Shown here one piece after another: positions 36,058 to 45,876 of a stretch of 64,000 nucleotides of DNA (positions within the stretch are counted from its first letter, which is position 1; every line of letters begins with the position of its first letter). Origin of the DNA: Parabacteroides sp. TM07-1AC (GTDB lineage: Bacteria > Bacteroidota > Bacteroidia > Bacteroidales > Tannerellaceae); NCBI RefSeq assembly GCF_003480915.1, contig NZ_QUKD01000011.1, positions 1-64,000 on the forward strand, in the 5' to 3' direction. Under the pieces are notes generated by a model. That model ran no database searches and was not told the DNA's origin. It worked only from the letters and a program-made list of their open reading frames with translations. A program made the translations under genes and the position numbers.

Positions 36058-36314
36058 AGTGCTTCCAAGAATTTATTAAGTTCTTCCTTTGTAGTGCAGG
36101 TCGTGACATTGCCCTCCCTGTATTGCCTGCGACCTTCTTCGAGCCTCTCTTCAAGTTTCGTAGAAAGGACAAAATCCTCTTCGTAAACGGGGGTCAGCAT
36201 ATAGGAGACTTTTCCCTTGCGCCTGATTACCACCTGATCCCCATTATCGGCGAGTGCAAACATGGATGCCTGCTTCTCCCTAAATTCTCTTGACGTAATC
36301 TGAATGACTGCCAT
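36054..36314 (-). CDS. Phd/YefM-type antitoxin
   Basis: 86 aa. The N-terminal DNA-binding part (VIQITSREFREKQASMFALA; GDQVVIRRKGKVSYMLTPV) is typical of YefM/Phd, and the acidic C-terminal half (LEERLEEGRRQYREGN) would wrap the toxin. It precedes the toxin gene and overlaps it by 4 bases. A TGTACC/GGTACA dyad lies just upstream, fitting autoregulation. Confidence 0.9.
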   Translation of the reverse strand: MAVIQITSREFREKQASMFALADNGDQVVIRRKGKVSYMLTPVYEEDFVLSTKLEERLEEGRRQYREGNVTTCTTKEELNKFLEAL

Positions 36315-36334
36315 AATTTTTACAGTTTATATTG

Positions 36335-36360
36335 TGTACCAAAATCGGTACATAAAGATA
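36335..36360 (-). promoter_or_regulatory. Operator and -7 box of the YefM/YoeB-type operon
   Basis: The dyad TGTACC-N6-GGTACA (36335-36352) lies directly downstream of a minus-strand TATCTTTA (36360-36353), a one-mismatch -7 box. This is the expected position for an autorepressor site. Confidence 0.55.
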
Positions 36361-36423
36361 ATACCTTTCTCCGAAACCACCAAACTTTTGCAGAAAAACA
36401 GCCTTGCAAGTGCGGATATCCTT

Positions 36424-38508
36424 TCAAGGATCGAAAATATATAAATCACCTCCATACCAATTGCTGAATTTAGCCTGATAGTTCATTTTGAATAAGAACT
36501 CGTCGCTCATCTCTTTTTCTTCCGGCAATTCGGCGGATGACAGGTCTTTTTGAAAGGCTCCGTATAGTAGCAGACGGTATTTATTGTCGTCACCCAGCAG
36601 ATGCCAGGGAGTGGCAAGGTTGGGGAGGGCATCTACTGCTATCCGAAGATATTTGTCGGATACGGACTTATTACCGCACCACCGGGCGATATAACCGTAT
36701 CGGGCATAGTCGGCAGGGCTATCTTCCGGAGTTGGGGTTAATGCGGATAGGCGTTCTAATAAAGTGTTATAAAATGCCGGATCATTTTGTCTCAAAAGAC
36801 GAATTCGTTTGCCGGTTAATAGGCGGGGGGTATAACGGATGGCATTTACCAATGGCTGTAAAGCGGCCTCTTTCTCTCCTTGTTGGTACAAGATATCCGA
36901 CAAGGCAGAGAGATAGAGTGAGTTTTTAGGATAATTAGTAGCCAGTTCTTCTATTATCTGCCGGGCTTTCCCAAATACTTTATTATCTATGTAGAGACGT
37001 GCTTGCAGATAACGGATTTGTATATCTTCCGGTTGTTGCAGCCGGGCTTTCTGCAAGACTTCTTCTGCCACTTGTTGATATTGGGGATTTGCTGTTTTTT
37101 GATAATATTGCATATACAGTAGTCCACGGTTGATCAGGTTGGGCGTTTGTTCCCCTGTCTGTTCCATCAGGCGGATGGCTTCTGCATATTGACCTTTTTT
37201 CCAGGCTATTATGCTTTGTTGCTGGTATGATTTATCCTGATCCTGGAGGAAGACAAAGGAGAGCCAACCCAGATAACAGCATGCGACTATTCCCGGGATT
37301 GTATATGCAGAAACAGTTTGCCTGTCTTCCTCTTCAACGGAAACCTTTTCTTTTTGTAAAAAGGCTAACATCACATATACCATAAACAAGGCAAAAGGAG
37401 TGTAGAGTAATGTAGCCTGTGCCATTTCTTTAACACCTAATGCCAGGAAAAGGCAGCCGATCATATAGCTTTCCGATTGCTTTCTACGTTTCAGGATCGT
37501 CCGGCAAACGGCTAAAAACAATAGTAGATAAAGCAGGGTGCCGATGATGCCTTTTTCTATCAATAGCTGCACGATGATGTTAGGAGCGTATGAAGTATAT
37601 GGAAGCGTACTATCCTGGTTCAACGTTCGGTCGACGGCAAAGGTATAATTACCGTTGCCATATCCCAATAGGGGATGTTCCCGGAAAGTGTTCCAAGCGG
37701 CTTGTGTGGCGTTGATGCGCCCTTCAGTGCTTTGCTGCTGCGACGCAGTACGGTTCATTTGCAAAGTTGTTCCTGTTTCAGAAGGTAAAAACACGCTGGT
37801 CAGGACGAAGGCAATGACACAGATGGCCGGCAAACGTAACTGCTCCCGTTTCGGCGCCATAAACAACAACCATGTAACGACATACACACCCAGTGCGATA
37901 TAGGCGCCCCGGGAGAAAGAAAAGAGTATCGCTAGTATAGTCAAGAAGATGAACAGCGTGGAATAACGACGCACCAGGCATACCCATCCCAGCAGAATAA
38001 GTAGTACTTCTGCCCATACATTGGTGATATAACCCAGCGGCTGGAATAGGAACCGGAAATGGTATGTATCCTCAAAATAGACACTCAGCACAGATTGGCG
38101 GAAGATAAAGAAAGAACAGATTGCCAATAATAAAGCCGCACCAACAGGCAACAAACTACCTTGTCCGATAATGTCTGTAATACGTTCCGTGCGGAAGAGT
38201 TTTCGTAACACGAAATAGGCTATCAGGCAGCAGAGGGAAAAAAGCGCTTTTGGAATTGCCGAGACGGGACAACTGGCATACAGGCAAGATACTATGTCGT
38301 AAAACGTAATCAAGCTGAGACCGATATCGATTACTGTCCATTGCCGGAGGGGGAGAGGACGTATGAGCGTCAGGCCGGTGATGAGCAGCAACAGGCAGAT
38401 TTGCCATTTGTCTTCTGTTTGAAACAAAAGCATAGCCATTACTGCTATAAGTAGAATGGCTATGCTGGTATATTTCCAATGGGTATCGGTAGGATTATTG
38501 TTTGACAT
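36424..38508 (-). CDS. O-antigen-ligase-like (WzyC) membrane protein with C-terminal TPRs
   Basis: 694 aa. About 12 membrane helices fill residues 15-430, and a TPR-rich domain fills about 435-690. The WzyC signature is RINATQAAWNTFREHPLLGY followed by GNGNYTF, and SRGAYIAL precedes it. It is the last gene of the radical-SAM peptide locus and overlaps the M50 protease gene by 14 bases, so the two are coupled. No capsule or O-antigen genes are near, so a role on the peptide or its carrier, as in PglL-type protein glycosylation, is possible; this is inference. Confidence 0.85.
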   Translation of the reverse strand: MSNNNPTDTHWKYTSIAILLIAVMAMLLFQTEDKWQICLLLLITGLTLIRPLPLRQWTVIDIGLSLITFYDIVSCLYASCPVSAIPKALFSLCCLIAYFVLRKLFRTERITDIIGQGSLLPVGAALLLAICSFFIFRQSVLSVYFEDTYHFRFLFQPLGYITNVWAEVLLILLGWVCLVRRYSTLFIFLTILAILFSFSRGAYIALGVYVVTWLLFMAPKREQLRLPAICVIAFVLTSVFLPSETGTTLQMNRTASQQQSTEGRINATQAAWNTFREHPLLGYGNGNYTFAVDRTLNQDSTLPYTSYAPNIIVQLLIEKGIIGTLLYLLLFLAVCRTILKRRKQSESYMIGCLFLALGVKEMAQATLLYTPFALFMVYVMLAFLQKEKVSVEEEDRQTVSAYTIPGIVACCYLGWLSFVFLQDQDKSYQQQSIIAWKKGQYAEAIRLMEQTGEQTPNLINRGLLYMQYYQKTANPQYQQVAEEVLQKARLQQPEDIQIRYLQARLYIDNKVFGKARQIIEELATNYPKNSLYLSALSDILYQQGEKEAALQPLVNAIRYTPRLLTGKRIRLLRQNDPAFYNTLLERLSALTPTPEDSPADYARYGYIARWCGNKSVSDKYLRIAVDALPNLATPWHLLGDDNKYRLLLYGAFQKDLSSAELPEEKEMSDEFLFKMNYQAKFSNWYGGDLYIFDP

Positions 38509-39691
38509 ATCTTTTTACTAAAGGTTGAACTAATTTCCAGAACAGGTACCCGACCAATGCCAAGAAGAGCAATTGTGATCCGATATTGCGCAGCAGGGCA
38601 AACGGTGGTGCCATGCCATTGGACAAATAGAGGATCAGTTCGTTCACTGCGTCAGGGAATGTGCAGATAAACCGGTATAGGAAATTGGGGATAAGATAGA
38701 AAAAGTAGAAACCCATAAACAAGTTAACTACAATGGAATAGGCTAATAATCCGTATTTTGCTGCCGGGCGTATTTGCAACAGGTAAGGAACCGTTGTTAT
38801 CGGCAGTTTGCGCATGCGTTTGTACCAATAGCCTAACAGTTCTTTTGAACGGGTACGCAGGTTAGGTATGCCTAACAGGTCGGAGGCGATCCAATAACCG
38901 TCAAATTTGAAGAACGGGTTTAGGGTCATCAGGAATCCAAAATTCATAATCAGGATGAGGTAACGCAAGATATCGTTTCCGGTAAAAAAGAATCCAATCA
39001 ATAACCCGATCAACCAATAAGATTGAAAATAAACGCCTGCAATATTGACAATACAGCGTTGTGCCCTTTTTAGTTTCCAAACTTCGGTCACGTCGGTATA
39101 AAGGACAGGGAAATTTAAGTATAAACCAAATCCTATCCCACCATGTCGTACACCAAAATATTTACAGGCGGAGGCATGACCTAATTCATGCAAAAAGGAA
39201 GAAATAAGCGTGAATGTAAATAGCCCGAAGACGATATAAATATTGGCTTTAGTATTAAAAGCTAATAGATCATCTGTTGTTATGAAAAAACATATATCAA
39301 GTAATATGCTAACTGTCAATATAACAGTCATGCATAGAGATTTAAACAAAAAACTAAATTTATCCGAAAACTTATCAACAGTACTTACATTAAATAATTC
39401 CTTTTCATAAATGAAAGAGCTGTTTTTATTTGCATTAAGGGTAAAAATAGGTGTAATGAACTTATCTATAATTATTTGTACTTGTTCGAATGTGTATTTC
39501 TTTTTTGTTCGACAAATGTAAGCACTAATAGCTTCTTTTTCATTGGAATATTTTTGTAATTCTTCTACTAAGTCTACAATAGGCTTACTAGCTTCATAAT
39601 ATTTGGGACCATATGACAATAAATATCTTTCTTTCTGTGCAGAAGAAGACAAGGAATGAATTGAAATTTCATTATACTTATTTATTTCCAT
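38495..39691 (-). CDS. M50-family (site-2-protease-like) membrane metalloprotease
   Basis: 398 aa. An N-terminal soluble region (about 1-110) may contact the peptide. At least six membrane helices follow, with the zinc motif HELGH at residues 168-172 and the third ligand in LNPFFKFDGYW (Asp264). The family cuts peptides in or near the membrane. Similar M50 proteases occur in radical-SAM peptide clusters such as the Bacillus yyd operon, where one trims the modified peptide. It starts 7 bases after the beta-barrel gene ends and overlaps the WzyC gene. Confidence 0.85.
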   Translation of the reverse strand: MEINKYNEISIHSLSSSAQKERYLLSYGPKYYEASKPIVDLVEELQKYSNEKEAISAYICRTKKKYTFEQVQIIIDKFITPIFTLNANKNSSFIYEKELFNVSTVDKFSDKFSFLFKSLCMTVILTVSILLDICFFITTDDLLAFNTKANIYIVFGLFTFTLISSFLHELGHASACKYFGVRHGGIGFGLYLNFPVLYTDVTEVWKLKRAQRCIVNIAGVYFQSYWLIGLLIGFFFTGNDILRYLILIMNFGFLMTLNPFFKFDGYWIASDLLGIPNLRTRSKELLGYWYKRMRKLPITTVPYLLQIRPAAKYGLLAYSIVVNLFMGFYFFYLIPNFLYRFICTFPDAVNELILYLSNGMAPPFALLRNIGSQLLFLALVGYLFWKLVQPLVKRYVKQ

Positions 39692-39698
39692 ATCATTT

Positions 39699-42017
39699 TT
39701 ACATGCTAATTTTTCCTGACTGCAAAATACTAGATCCGGAATCTTGATTATTAATCCGTTGATGATTATTTTGTTTTACCTTTCCAAAGTCTAAATTGAT
39801 AGAAGCTGCTATATAGACTAATGCTCGAAAATCTTTTGTATGAACATTTGAATAGCTGGATGCTACATTTGATAAATTTCGAATAGCTTGTGAATAGTTT
39901 TTAGAGAATGGAAGGTATAAACCTGCTGATATATTCCATTTTTCAGCATTGTATCCGGCGCCAACCATGTGAAAATTCTGGCCATAAGCAATAGTTTCTC
40001 CCATTAGCGTATTATATCTTGTCTCCATTTGTGCATTGAGGAACCAACGCTCATAACTGGCAACTAAAGTTGCGTATAGCGATAAATTGTTATAAGTGTG
40101 AGTATAATTATTTCCGTTCATAATATAACGTGAGAATCTGGGGCGGATTTGTAATGATATATATTGACCAAATGGACGGATGTTGAATGTCGATTGTATT
40201 TGAATATGTTGCCAGTTCTTATGGTTTTCGATTGTGTTGATAATTCGATTGTTCTCTGTGAATATTGTTTCGGAAATAGGATTGTCTAAATATGTATAAG
40301 TACCCCTAAATTCGATACCTATATATTTGTTATTATAAGAATACATCAAACTCTGGCTGTAATTAGTACTATTTTTCAGAGAAGGATTACCCTGTCTTAT
40401 CTGCCATGTATCTATTTCTTGTTCTACGTCATTCAAATCAGACAAAGAAGGAGAAGATGAAGCTATATTCAGACGATAACGAAGTACCATATTTTTGTTG
40501 AGTGAATATTGTAATAGTAAACGAGGTTGAGGGTTTAATTTTTTATAATCCTCATCTCCTTGCTTATAATAGGTATATTTACCACTTAAGCCTGTATTCA
40601 GACTGAACTGATTCTTTGAGTAGTTGTATTCTGCAAATAAATAAGATTCTGAATAATTCAAATTGATCTTGGATAGAATATCTCCACTATATTCATTTTC
40701 TGTACGACTTTGGTTATGTCGTATTCCTACGCTCAATTTTCCTTTTTGTTGAAAATCTTTTTCATATATACCTTCAGCAATGATAGAATACTTTTCTCCG
40801 TCTATGATTGAGTTTATATCCGATATGGAAATATTATCAATACTTTCAAAATAATTATGTTTGCTTTTAGAATCTATATATGTGCCTACTACATTGAATA
40901 TCAATAATTGTTTGTTCTTTAAATTGTGCTGATAATACAAATCTAAAGATGGCGCATTCTCTTTCCATGTAGAAAAGTCTTGGAAAAAGGTTTTTTTATT
41001 AGTATTAGAACTAATTGCATGTCCTTGTCTATCAGAAAATTGATTGGGTACATCATTGAAGTTGTTACGTAGTGTTGCACTGAAAAAATATTTATCTGCA
41101 TCAGATAGTGAATATTTAATAGAAGCCTTCAGTGTTTTGTCATTATATAATGTCGGTACTCCGGATTCGATACGAGTTATTTCTTCGTTCGGAAATATGT
41201 AATTGTATTCGTTTTCACGTGTCCATTTTACATGAGATTGATTATAATCGAAAATAATCCCTAATTGAGATTTATTCCAATTGTAATTTCCTGCTAATGT
41301 ATATTGGTTTATACCGTTTTTTGATAGAGTTTGATTTCCATTAGCCATAAAATAACCACCCTGTTCTCTTTGTTTAACTATGTAATTGATAACGGCTCCA
41401 GCTTGATAGCGAACACCTGGCTGGTCTAAATATTCAATTCGGATGATATTTTTACTATCTAAAGTCATAATTTCTTCTTTTTCTACTTGTATGCCATTGA
41501 TCTGTAAGATGACATTTTCACCATTGTCTGTAGTTATTTCATTGTTTATAGGGTTAATTTGGATACGGGAAAGTTGCATATTTCTCATTAAATTCCATCC
41601 ATTATTAGATATATCCATTATAGATTTTGTAGGAATTATAATCTGACGATTAACTTCATAACGCCTATTTGAAGCTGTTACAACAACTTCTTTTAATTCC
41701 GTATCTGATTGCAAGAGTATATTTTCTAAATCGATATTTTGTTTTAAATTATAGAGTTTTATGTTTTCCGGTATGAAGCCGACAAATGAAATGACAACTT
41801 TATAGGTATCTGGCGTGATGTTTTTTAACCGAAATACACCTTTGACATCAGAAATACCTCCCGTAACTAAAATAGTATCTTGTTTGTATAGAGCAATGGA
41901 AGCCCCTTCCAAAATTTGTTTTTCCGTATCTAGGATTTTTCCTTTAATTTCAATCTTTTGGGAAAATGCAAAAACGGAAATTAAAGTTCCTAATACTGTA
42001 AATATATATCGTTTCAT
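39699..42017 (-). CDS. Outer-membrane beta-barrel protein with carboxypeptidase-regulatory-like N-domain
   Basis: 772 aa. It has a signal peptide (about 1-19, ending AFSQ), a CarboxypepD_reg-like domain (about 22-105; GKILDTEKQILEGASIAL), a plug-like region (about 110-215; VVVTASNRRYEVNRQ) and a large beta-barrel (about 220-745). It belongs to the TonB-receptor-like outer membrane barrel group of Bacteroidetes. Between the precursor and protease genes it is a good candidate for moving the mature peptide across the outer membrane. The last about 30 residues are Asn/Gln/Ser-rich. A terminator separates it from the precursor gene. Confidence 0.8.
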   Translation of the reverse strand: MKRYIFTVLGTLISVFAFSQKIEIKGKILDTEKQILEGASIALYKQDTILVTGGISDVKGVFRLKNITPDTYKVVISFVGFIPENIKLYNLKQNIDLENILLQSDTELKEVVVTASNRRYEVNRQIIIPTKSIMDISNNGWNLMRNMQLSRIQINPINNEITTDNGENVILQINGIQVEKEEIMTLDSKNIIRIEYLDQPGVRYQAGAVINYIVKQREQGGYFMANGNQTLSKNGINQYTLAGNYNWNKSQLGIIFDYNQSHVKWTRENEYNYIFPNEEITRIESGVPTLYNDKTLKASIKYSLSDADKYFFSATLRNNFNDVPNQFSDRQGHAISSNTNKKTFFQDFSTWKENAPSLDLYYQHNLKNKQLLIFNVVGTYIDSKSKHNYFESIDNISISDINSIIDGEKYSIIAEGIYEKDFQQKGKLSVGIRHNQSRTENEYSGDILSKINLNYSESYLFAEYNYSKNQFSLNTGLSGKYTYYKQGDEDYKKLNPQPRLLLQYSLNKNMVLRYRLNIASSSPSLSDLNDVEQEIDTWQIRQGNPSLKNSTNYSQSLMYSYNNKYIGIEFRGTYTYLDNPISETIFTENNRIINTIENHKNWQHIQIQSTFNIRPFGQYISLQIRPRFSRYIMNGNNYTHTYNNLSLYATLVASYERWFLNAQMETRYNTLMGETIAYGQNFHMVGAGYNAEKWNISAGLYLPFSKNYSQAIRNLSNVASSYSNVHTKDFRALVYIAASINLDFGKVKQNNHQRINNQDSGSSILQSGKISM

Positions 42018-42190
42018 GATAGGGTCTTATTTTATAATGATTTGTATCTTGATTTTATATCAATGGTTGTATTTCATTTTTGAACGGTTCTCAACTCTTT
42101 TTATTATGATTTCATTTGAAGAATATATGTCAACTATTGATGTATAATGTTTATATTGTTATTCTTTATGTATGGAGACTTATAGGTGCG

Positions 42191-42230
42191 AAAAAATTAG
42201 TTATCGGTATTTCAAATACCGATAACTAAT
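42191..42230 (-). terminator. Strong terminator after the candidate precursor gene
   Basis: A perfect palindrome with 17-base arms around 42213 (ATTAGTTATCGGTATTT and its complement, 42196-42230), followed on the minus strand by six T (42196-42191). It lies 27 bases after the precursor stop and separates precursor and maturase from the export/processing genes. Confidence 0.9.
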
Positions 42231-42256
42231 CATTTTAGATTCAAAACTCGTTACCT

Positions 42257-42457
42257 TTACTCATTACCTTTACAGCTAATAATCAAACAACAACTAGCAA
42301 CTGCAGGTTCTTGGTCGGAATCGGTAGATAGTTGCAATAACTGTCCGACAGCTAAAGGATCTGTTTCCAATCTACTCTCCAATTCTTCAATGGACATTTC
42401 CTCCAAAAAAGATTTGTTTAGCGAAGAAACTTCTTCTTTCGTTTTTTTTGACTTCAT
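42257..42457 (-). CDS. Candidate RiPP precursor peptide, 66 aa with Cys-rich C-terminus
   Basis: It begins MKSKKTKEEVSSLNKSF and has an acidic amphipathic helix (SIEELESRLE, about 22-31) like RiPP leaders. It ends AVASCCLIISCKGNE with Cys at 56, 57 and 62. There is no signal peptide. It starts 31 bases after the radical SAM/SPASM gene and is followed by a strong terminator. Small size, acidic leader, short Cys-bearing core and position all indicate the substrate of that enzyme. The family is not recognised. The modification is unknown; thioether or C-C links at the Cys region, or an epimerisation, are possible. Confidence 0.7.
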   Translation of the reverse strand: MKSKKTKEEVSSLNKSFLEEMSIEELESRLETDPLAVGQLLQLSTDSDQEPAVASCCLIISCKGNE

Positions 42458-42488
42458 TTTTTTATAGATTAATTAGTAAATAATAAAT

Positions 42489-43892
42489 TTATAAGGCATT
42501 TTGTACCTTATAAAAATCTTTATATGCTTTTCGTATATTGAGCTCTAAAATTGTAGGAAAATTATTGCAGTAAGGAGTTCTTATATCTTTATCAATGATT
42601 TTAGCTGCACAACCGCCTCCGCATAGCAAAGCATAAGGACATTGGCTACATTGGGCTATTTTATCTACAGAACGTTCTTTCCACGATTTGTGTTGTGTTG
42701 TCCATTCAATTTTCTCAGCATTGTAATGCCCAATGATATTTTTAGGAATCCCTACGGTTTCAAGACAACTGTAGATGTCACCTTTGGGGTCAAAAATATA
42801 TATACCTGCATTAGCACCACAATAAGATGCATGTAGCATGATAGGGGCTTTGTTTTTGAACGCATTGTAAAACAATACAGATAGACTGCCTTTTGTTTCT
42901 TCCATTTTTGAAAGCTGATTTTCAAAAATGTCGGAAGATAAATACTCAATATGTTTTTTATCTGGTATCTCTAGTAGATTATTTGCATTATTTTCTAATA
43001 ATCCTGGATAAAATGAAAATAGTTTATTATCAAAAAGATGTAAATCATGAAAGTGTTCTACCATTCTAAGAATACTTTCCGAGTTATTGCTGTCCATGTT
43101 AGAACGAACTCTGACGTGTGTCCCTTTTTCAAGAGCCAATAGGATGTTGCTTACTATTTTATCATAAGAAGCTCCCTTTCGGTAATGGAAACGACGGCTA
43201 TCGTGATATTTTTTATCCCCATCCAAGGTGATTTGAATCTTTTTTATCATCGATTCACCCAATAAATTCTCAAATAAGTCTAAATCATATCCGTTTGATA
43301 TGGCTGCAAATTTGTAGCCTAGACTAATTCCTTTATTTACAATGTAATTGACAATGTTAATATTTTGTTCCATTAAAGGTTCACCGCCGTATAATATGAT
43401 TTCGTTTAAATGTTTTTCTCTATCCTGTTCAATAAACAACATATTTTTAAAAGCGTTGTCGACAATTTCCTTTGTCATAATTTGACAACTCCATTCCTTA
43501 CCTTTATTGGAAATGTAATTTTCGAAGCAATAAGGGCATCGGAAATTACAATTATAATTTACGAGTAAATAAAACTTTTTTTTCTCTTGCAGATAATATG
43601 CTTGAAGAGAGTGTGATATTTTATTCATCAACAAATGTTCTTCCTCTTTCGTTTTATGTGTAATATATCCTCGTTTTTTTAAAAAGAGTAGAATGTTTTC
43701 TGATAAGTTTGTTGGTAAAGGTTCATCCATGTTTTTTTCGTTGAAAAGTAAAGCAATTGATTCAGATACTAAATCCAATGCCCCTGTATATCCATGGATC
43801 AATATATATCTTTTTTGTGTGTTATCAACACAAACAGGAATTGCATAAGATGATTTCCTATATTCTTGCAGATTTTCCATTGTTAATGCCAA
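42489..43892 (-). CDS. Radical SAM/SPASM peptide maturase
   Basis: 467 aa. The N-terminal region (about 15-85) looks like a small winged-helix peptide-recognition (RRE/PqqD-like) domain. The radical SAM motif is CNFRCPYC (Cys115, 119, 122), with GGEP in ILYGGEPLM. The SPASM domain near the C-terminus has Cys358, Cys376, then CSQCPYALLCGGGC (415, 418, 424, 428) and Cys442, enough for two auxiliary Fe-S clusters. Such enzymes install cross-links or other radical modifications on ribosomal peptides. It overlaps the transglutaminase-fold gene by 10 bases and precedes the precursor gene by 31 bases. Confidence 0.9.
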   Translation of the reverse strand: MALTMENLQEYRKSSYAIPVCVDNTQKRYILIHGYTGALDLVSESIALLFNEKNMDEPLPTNLSENILLFLKKRGYITHKTKEEEHLLMNKISHSLQAYYLQEKKKFYLLVNYNCNFRCPYCFENYISNKGKEWSCQIMTKEIVDNAFKNMLFIEQDREKHLNEIILYGGEPLMEQNINIVNYIVNKGISLGYKFAAISNGYDLDLFENLLGESMIKKIQITLDGDKKYHDSRRFHYRKGASYDKIVSNILLALEKGTHVRVRSNMDSNNSESILRMVEHFHDLHLFDNKLFSFYPGLLENNANNLLEIPDKKHIEYLSSDIFENQLSKMEETKGSLSVLFYNAFKNKAPIMLHASYCGANAGIYIFDPKGDIYSCLETVGIPKNIIGHYNAEKIEWTTQHKSWKERSVDKIAQCSQCPYALLCGGGCAAKIIDKDIRTPYCNNFPTILELNIRKAYKDFYKVQNAL

Positions 43893-45835
43893 ATTATTGT
43901 ATTTTTTTTTATTTCAAATATTCTTTCTTCTTTCCCTTTTGTATAGTCTCGAAGCCAATATAAAGCACCTTTTGGTAGTTGTTTATATAGTAGCTTGTCA
44001 TCTTCTATTGCTATTTGTTTTTCTAATGACTCCCAACTTCCCTGATTCATATAAAAGAGTTCATATTCATGCCCTTTACGTATACCATTATCATCGTTAC
44101 GAATGATGTAACGTATTTTTGATATCGCTGTCAGCTTATCTAGTTCCAATCCTCCCCAGCTAAACGTATCATTTGTATGGAAGAACGTCAACGGATCGCC
44201 ATCGAACATCATTGCTGCTCCGTTGCGTGGATAATAGATGCTTGGTTCATAATCACCAATCACTTTCCCTTGTAAAGGATTGTCGAAATTCGTAGAATAA
44301 AATTCTACTTCTGCCATATTCCCACAGGTTTTGTCGGATGCCAGGTATCGGATATATTTTACCGGTGTATTGTTTTCTGTTACAACCGTGGTGTATTTAA
44401 AATCTGGCTCTTCCGTAATTGTATAAAATGTAATCGCATTTTTAAATTCCCGATTATCTGCTCCTTGAAATTGGCTACCGACCATCAATGGTGGCAGATA
44501 ATCTAAATATGTCGCATCTTTATATTTTCGTTCTAGTACGTAATCCATCGTTTCTGCCTGTGGTGTGTAGTAAGAAATTTGTCCTAACGTATCCAATAAA
44601 AACGGATCGCCTACTAATTCTAACTTTTTATTTGTATATAGTGCTACGTGATAAACGATATTAGGACCGACAGCCTGGAATTTTACTTTGTTTTCGGTTA
44701 TATTGCCCCATCCAATCGGAGTCCATCCGTGCGGGTCGAAAACGCAGAGGTAGGCAAATTTTCTATTTGTTTTATCCGGTAACGGAATGGTAATGTCTTT
44801 TGCTCCGATGAAAGAATAATTTCCTGTTACGTCAGTCATATAGGCGTTTTTGAAGAATGGAGGTATATCTTCATTTCCATGGAGTATGGCTAATGAATTA
44901 CCTTGTTTGCCAAATGTTTTCCGGTATACTTTGGGGATTTCGTTTTTAAAGCGGATCAAATGTTCATCCGGATTCTGTTCCGCACCCGAAAAATCGTGCG
45001 ATGTACGATCGTTGTCATAGACTACGTTAAATACATGTGAATTATTTCCACGTCCCCAATGTGGAACGATTTCTATTGCAACCGGTATCCCTGATGCCCT
45101 CATAGCAAATAATGCCAGATTCGCATAATCCCCACATAAGCCGAATTTGATATTGACTAATGTGCTTGGGCGCAATCCTATTGGCATAACCGAAGATTTA
45201 GCAATATGAATCGGTAATTTTATCAATTCATTATTGATTGCTGTACATGCCTGTTTTGCTGTCTGGATGGTATCCGACTGCAATAATGGTTCAAAGCGTT
45301 CCCGATAAAGTTGTCGCCAGCTTTCGGGTATCTCTGATCCTACGCGGTAAGGTAGGATAAACTCGCAGAACTCTTCAAAATTCAAATGCTGATTCCACGG
45401 GCGATTCCATACGGCGAAAGCATCTTCGATATTTTCGATCAGGTAGTCAGCTGACAAGGTTTGTACATCCTGATTGATTGTCGGCTTTTCCTTTAGATAT
45501 TTTGCTTTGTTCTTAAATTCATCATAGATCGCGGGAATATCATATTCTTCCTGCCGGATTTGGTAAACGGAGTCGATAAATGTATAATATTCATCAATAG
45601 CTTCTCCGGTAAGATAGTACTTATCTGTCATATTCTCAGTCAGGAAAAGAGCTGCTTTCAGTTTTAATGAGTCTGTCCCTTTTTGGTAATGTTTGATTAC
45701 TTGAAACAACTCTTCCCGATTGCTACCGGCTTTCGACAGCGCTTCCTCTATACCCGGAGTTGGTGTCGGCATCCGGCAACTACCCAGCAATAAAAGACTG
45801 ATTCCTAAATAACCAATAATAGGGTGAGTGTTCAT
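43883..45835 (-). CDS. Transglutaminase-fold lipoprotein with discoidin-like C-terminus
   Basis: 650 aa. Signal peptide with lipobox LLGSC (Cys near 20). The core triad candidates are Cys in FGLCGDYANL, His in NNSHVFNVV and Asp in VYDND. The C-terminal discoidin-like region includes SDKTCGNMAEVEFY, FSWGGLELDKL and IRNDDNGIRKGHEYELFY, close to the paralogue at 30496. Its stop region overlaps the radical SAM start by 10 bases, so it is coupled to the maturase and belongs to the same peptide pathway, acting outside the inner membrane. Confidence 0.75.
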   Translation of the reverse strand: MNTHPIIGYLGISLLLLGSCRMPTPTPGIEEALSKAGSNREELFQVIKHYQKGTDSLKLKAALFLTENMTDKYYLTGEAIDEYYTFIDSVYQIRQEEYDIPAIYDEFKNKAKYLKEKPTINQDVQTLSADYLIENIEDAFAVWNRPWNQHLNFEEFCEFILPYRVGSEIPESWRQLYRERFEPLLQSDTIQTAKQACTAINNELIKLPIHIAKSSVMPIGLRPSTLVNIKFGLCGDYANLALFAMRASGIPVAIEIVPHWGRGNNSHVFNVVYDNDRTSHDFSGAEQNPDEHLIRFKNEIPKVYRKTFGKQGNSLAILHGNEDIPPFFKNAYMTDVTGNYSFIGAKDITIPLPDKTNRKFAYLCVFDPHGWTPIGWGNITENKVKFQAVGPNIVYHVALYTNKKLELVGDPFLLDTLGQISYYTPQAETMDYVLERKYKDATYLDYLPPLMVGSQFQGADNREFKNAITFYTITEEPDFKYTTVVTENNTPVKYIRYLASDKTCGNMAEVEFYSTNFDNPLQGKVIGDYEPSIYYPRNGAAMMFDGDPLTFFHTNDTFSWGGLELDKLTAISKIRYIIRNDDNGIRKGHEYELFYMNQGSWESLEKQIAIEDDKLLYKQLPKGALYWLRDYTKGKEERIFEIKKNTIIWH

Positions 45836-45876
45836 TTCTTAAAATAGAGTTGTAAAAGTTGAATTTTATCTGAATA

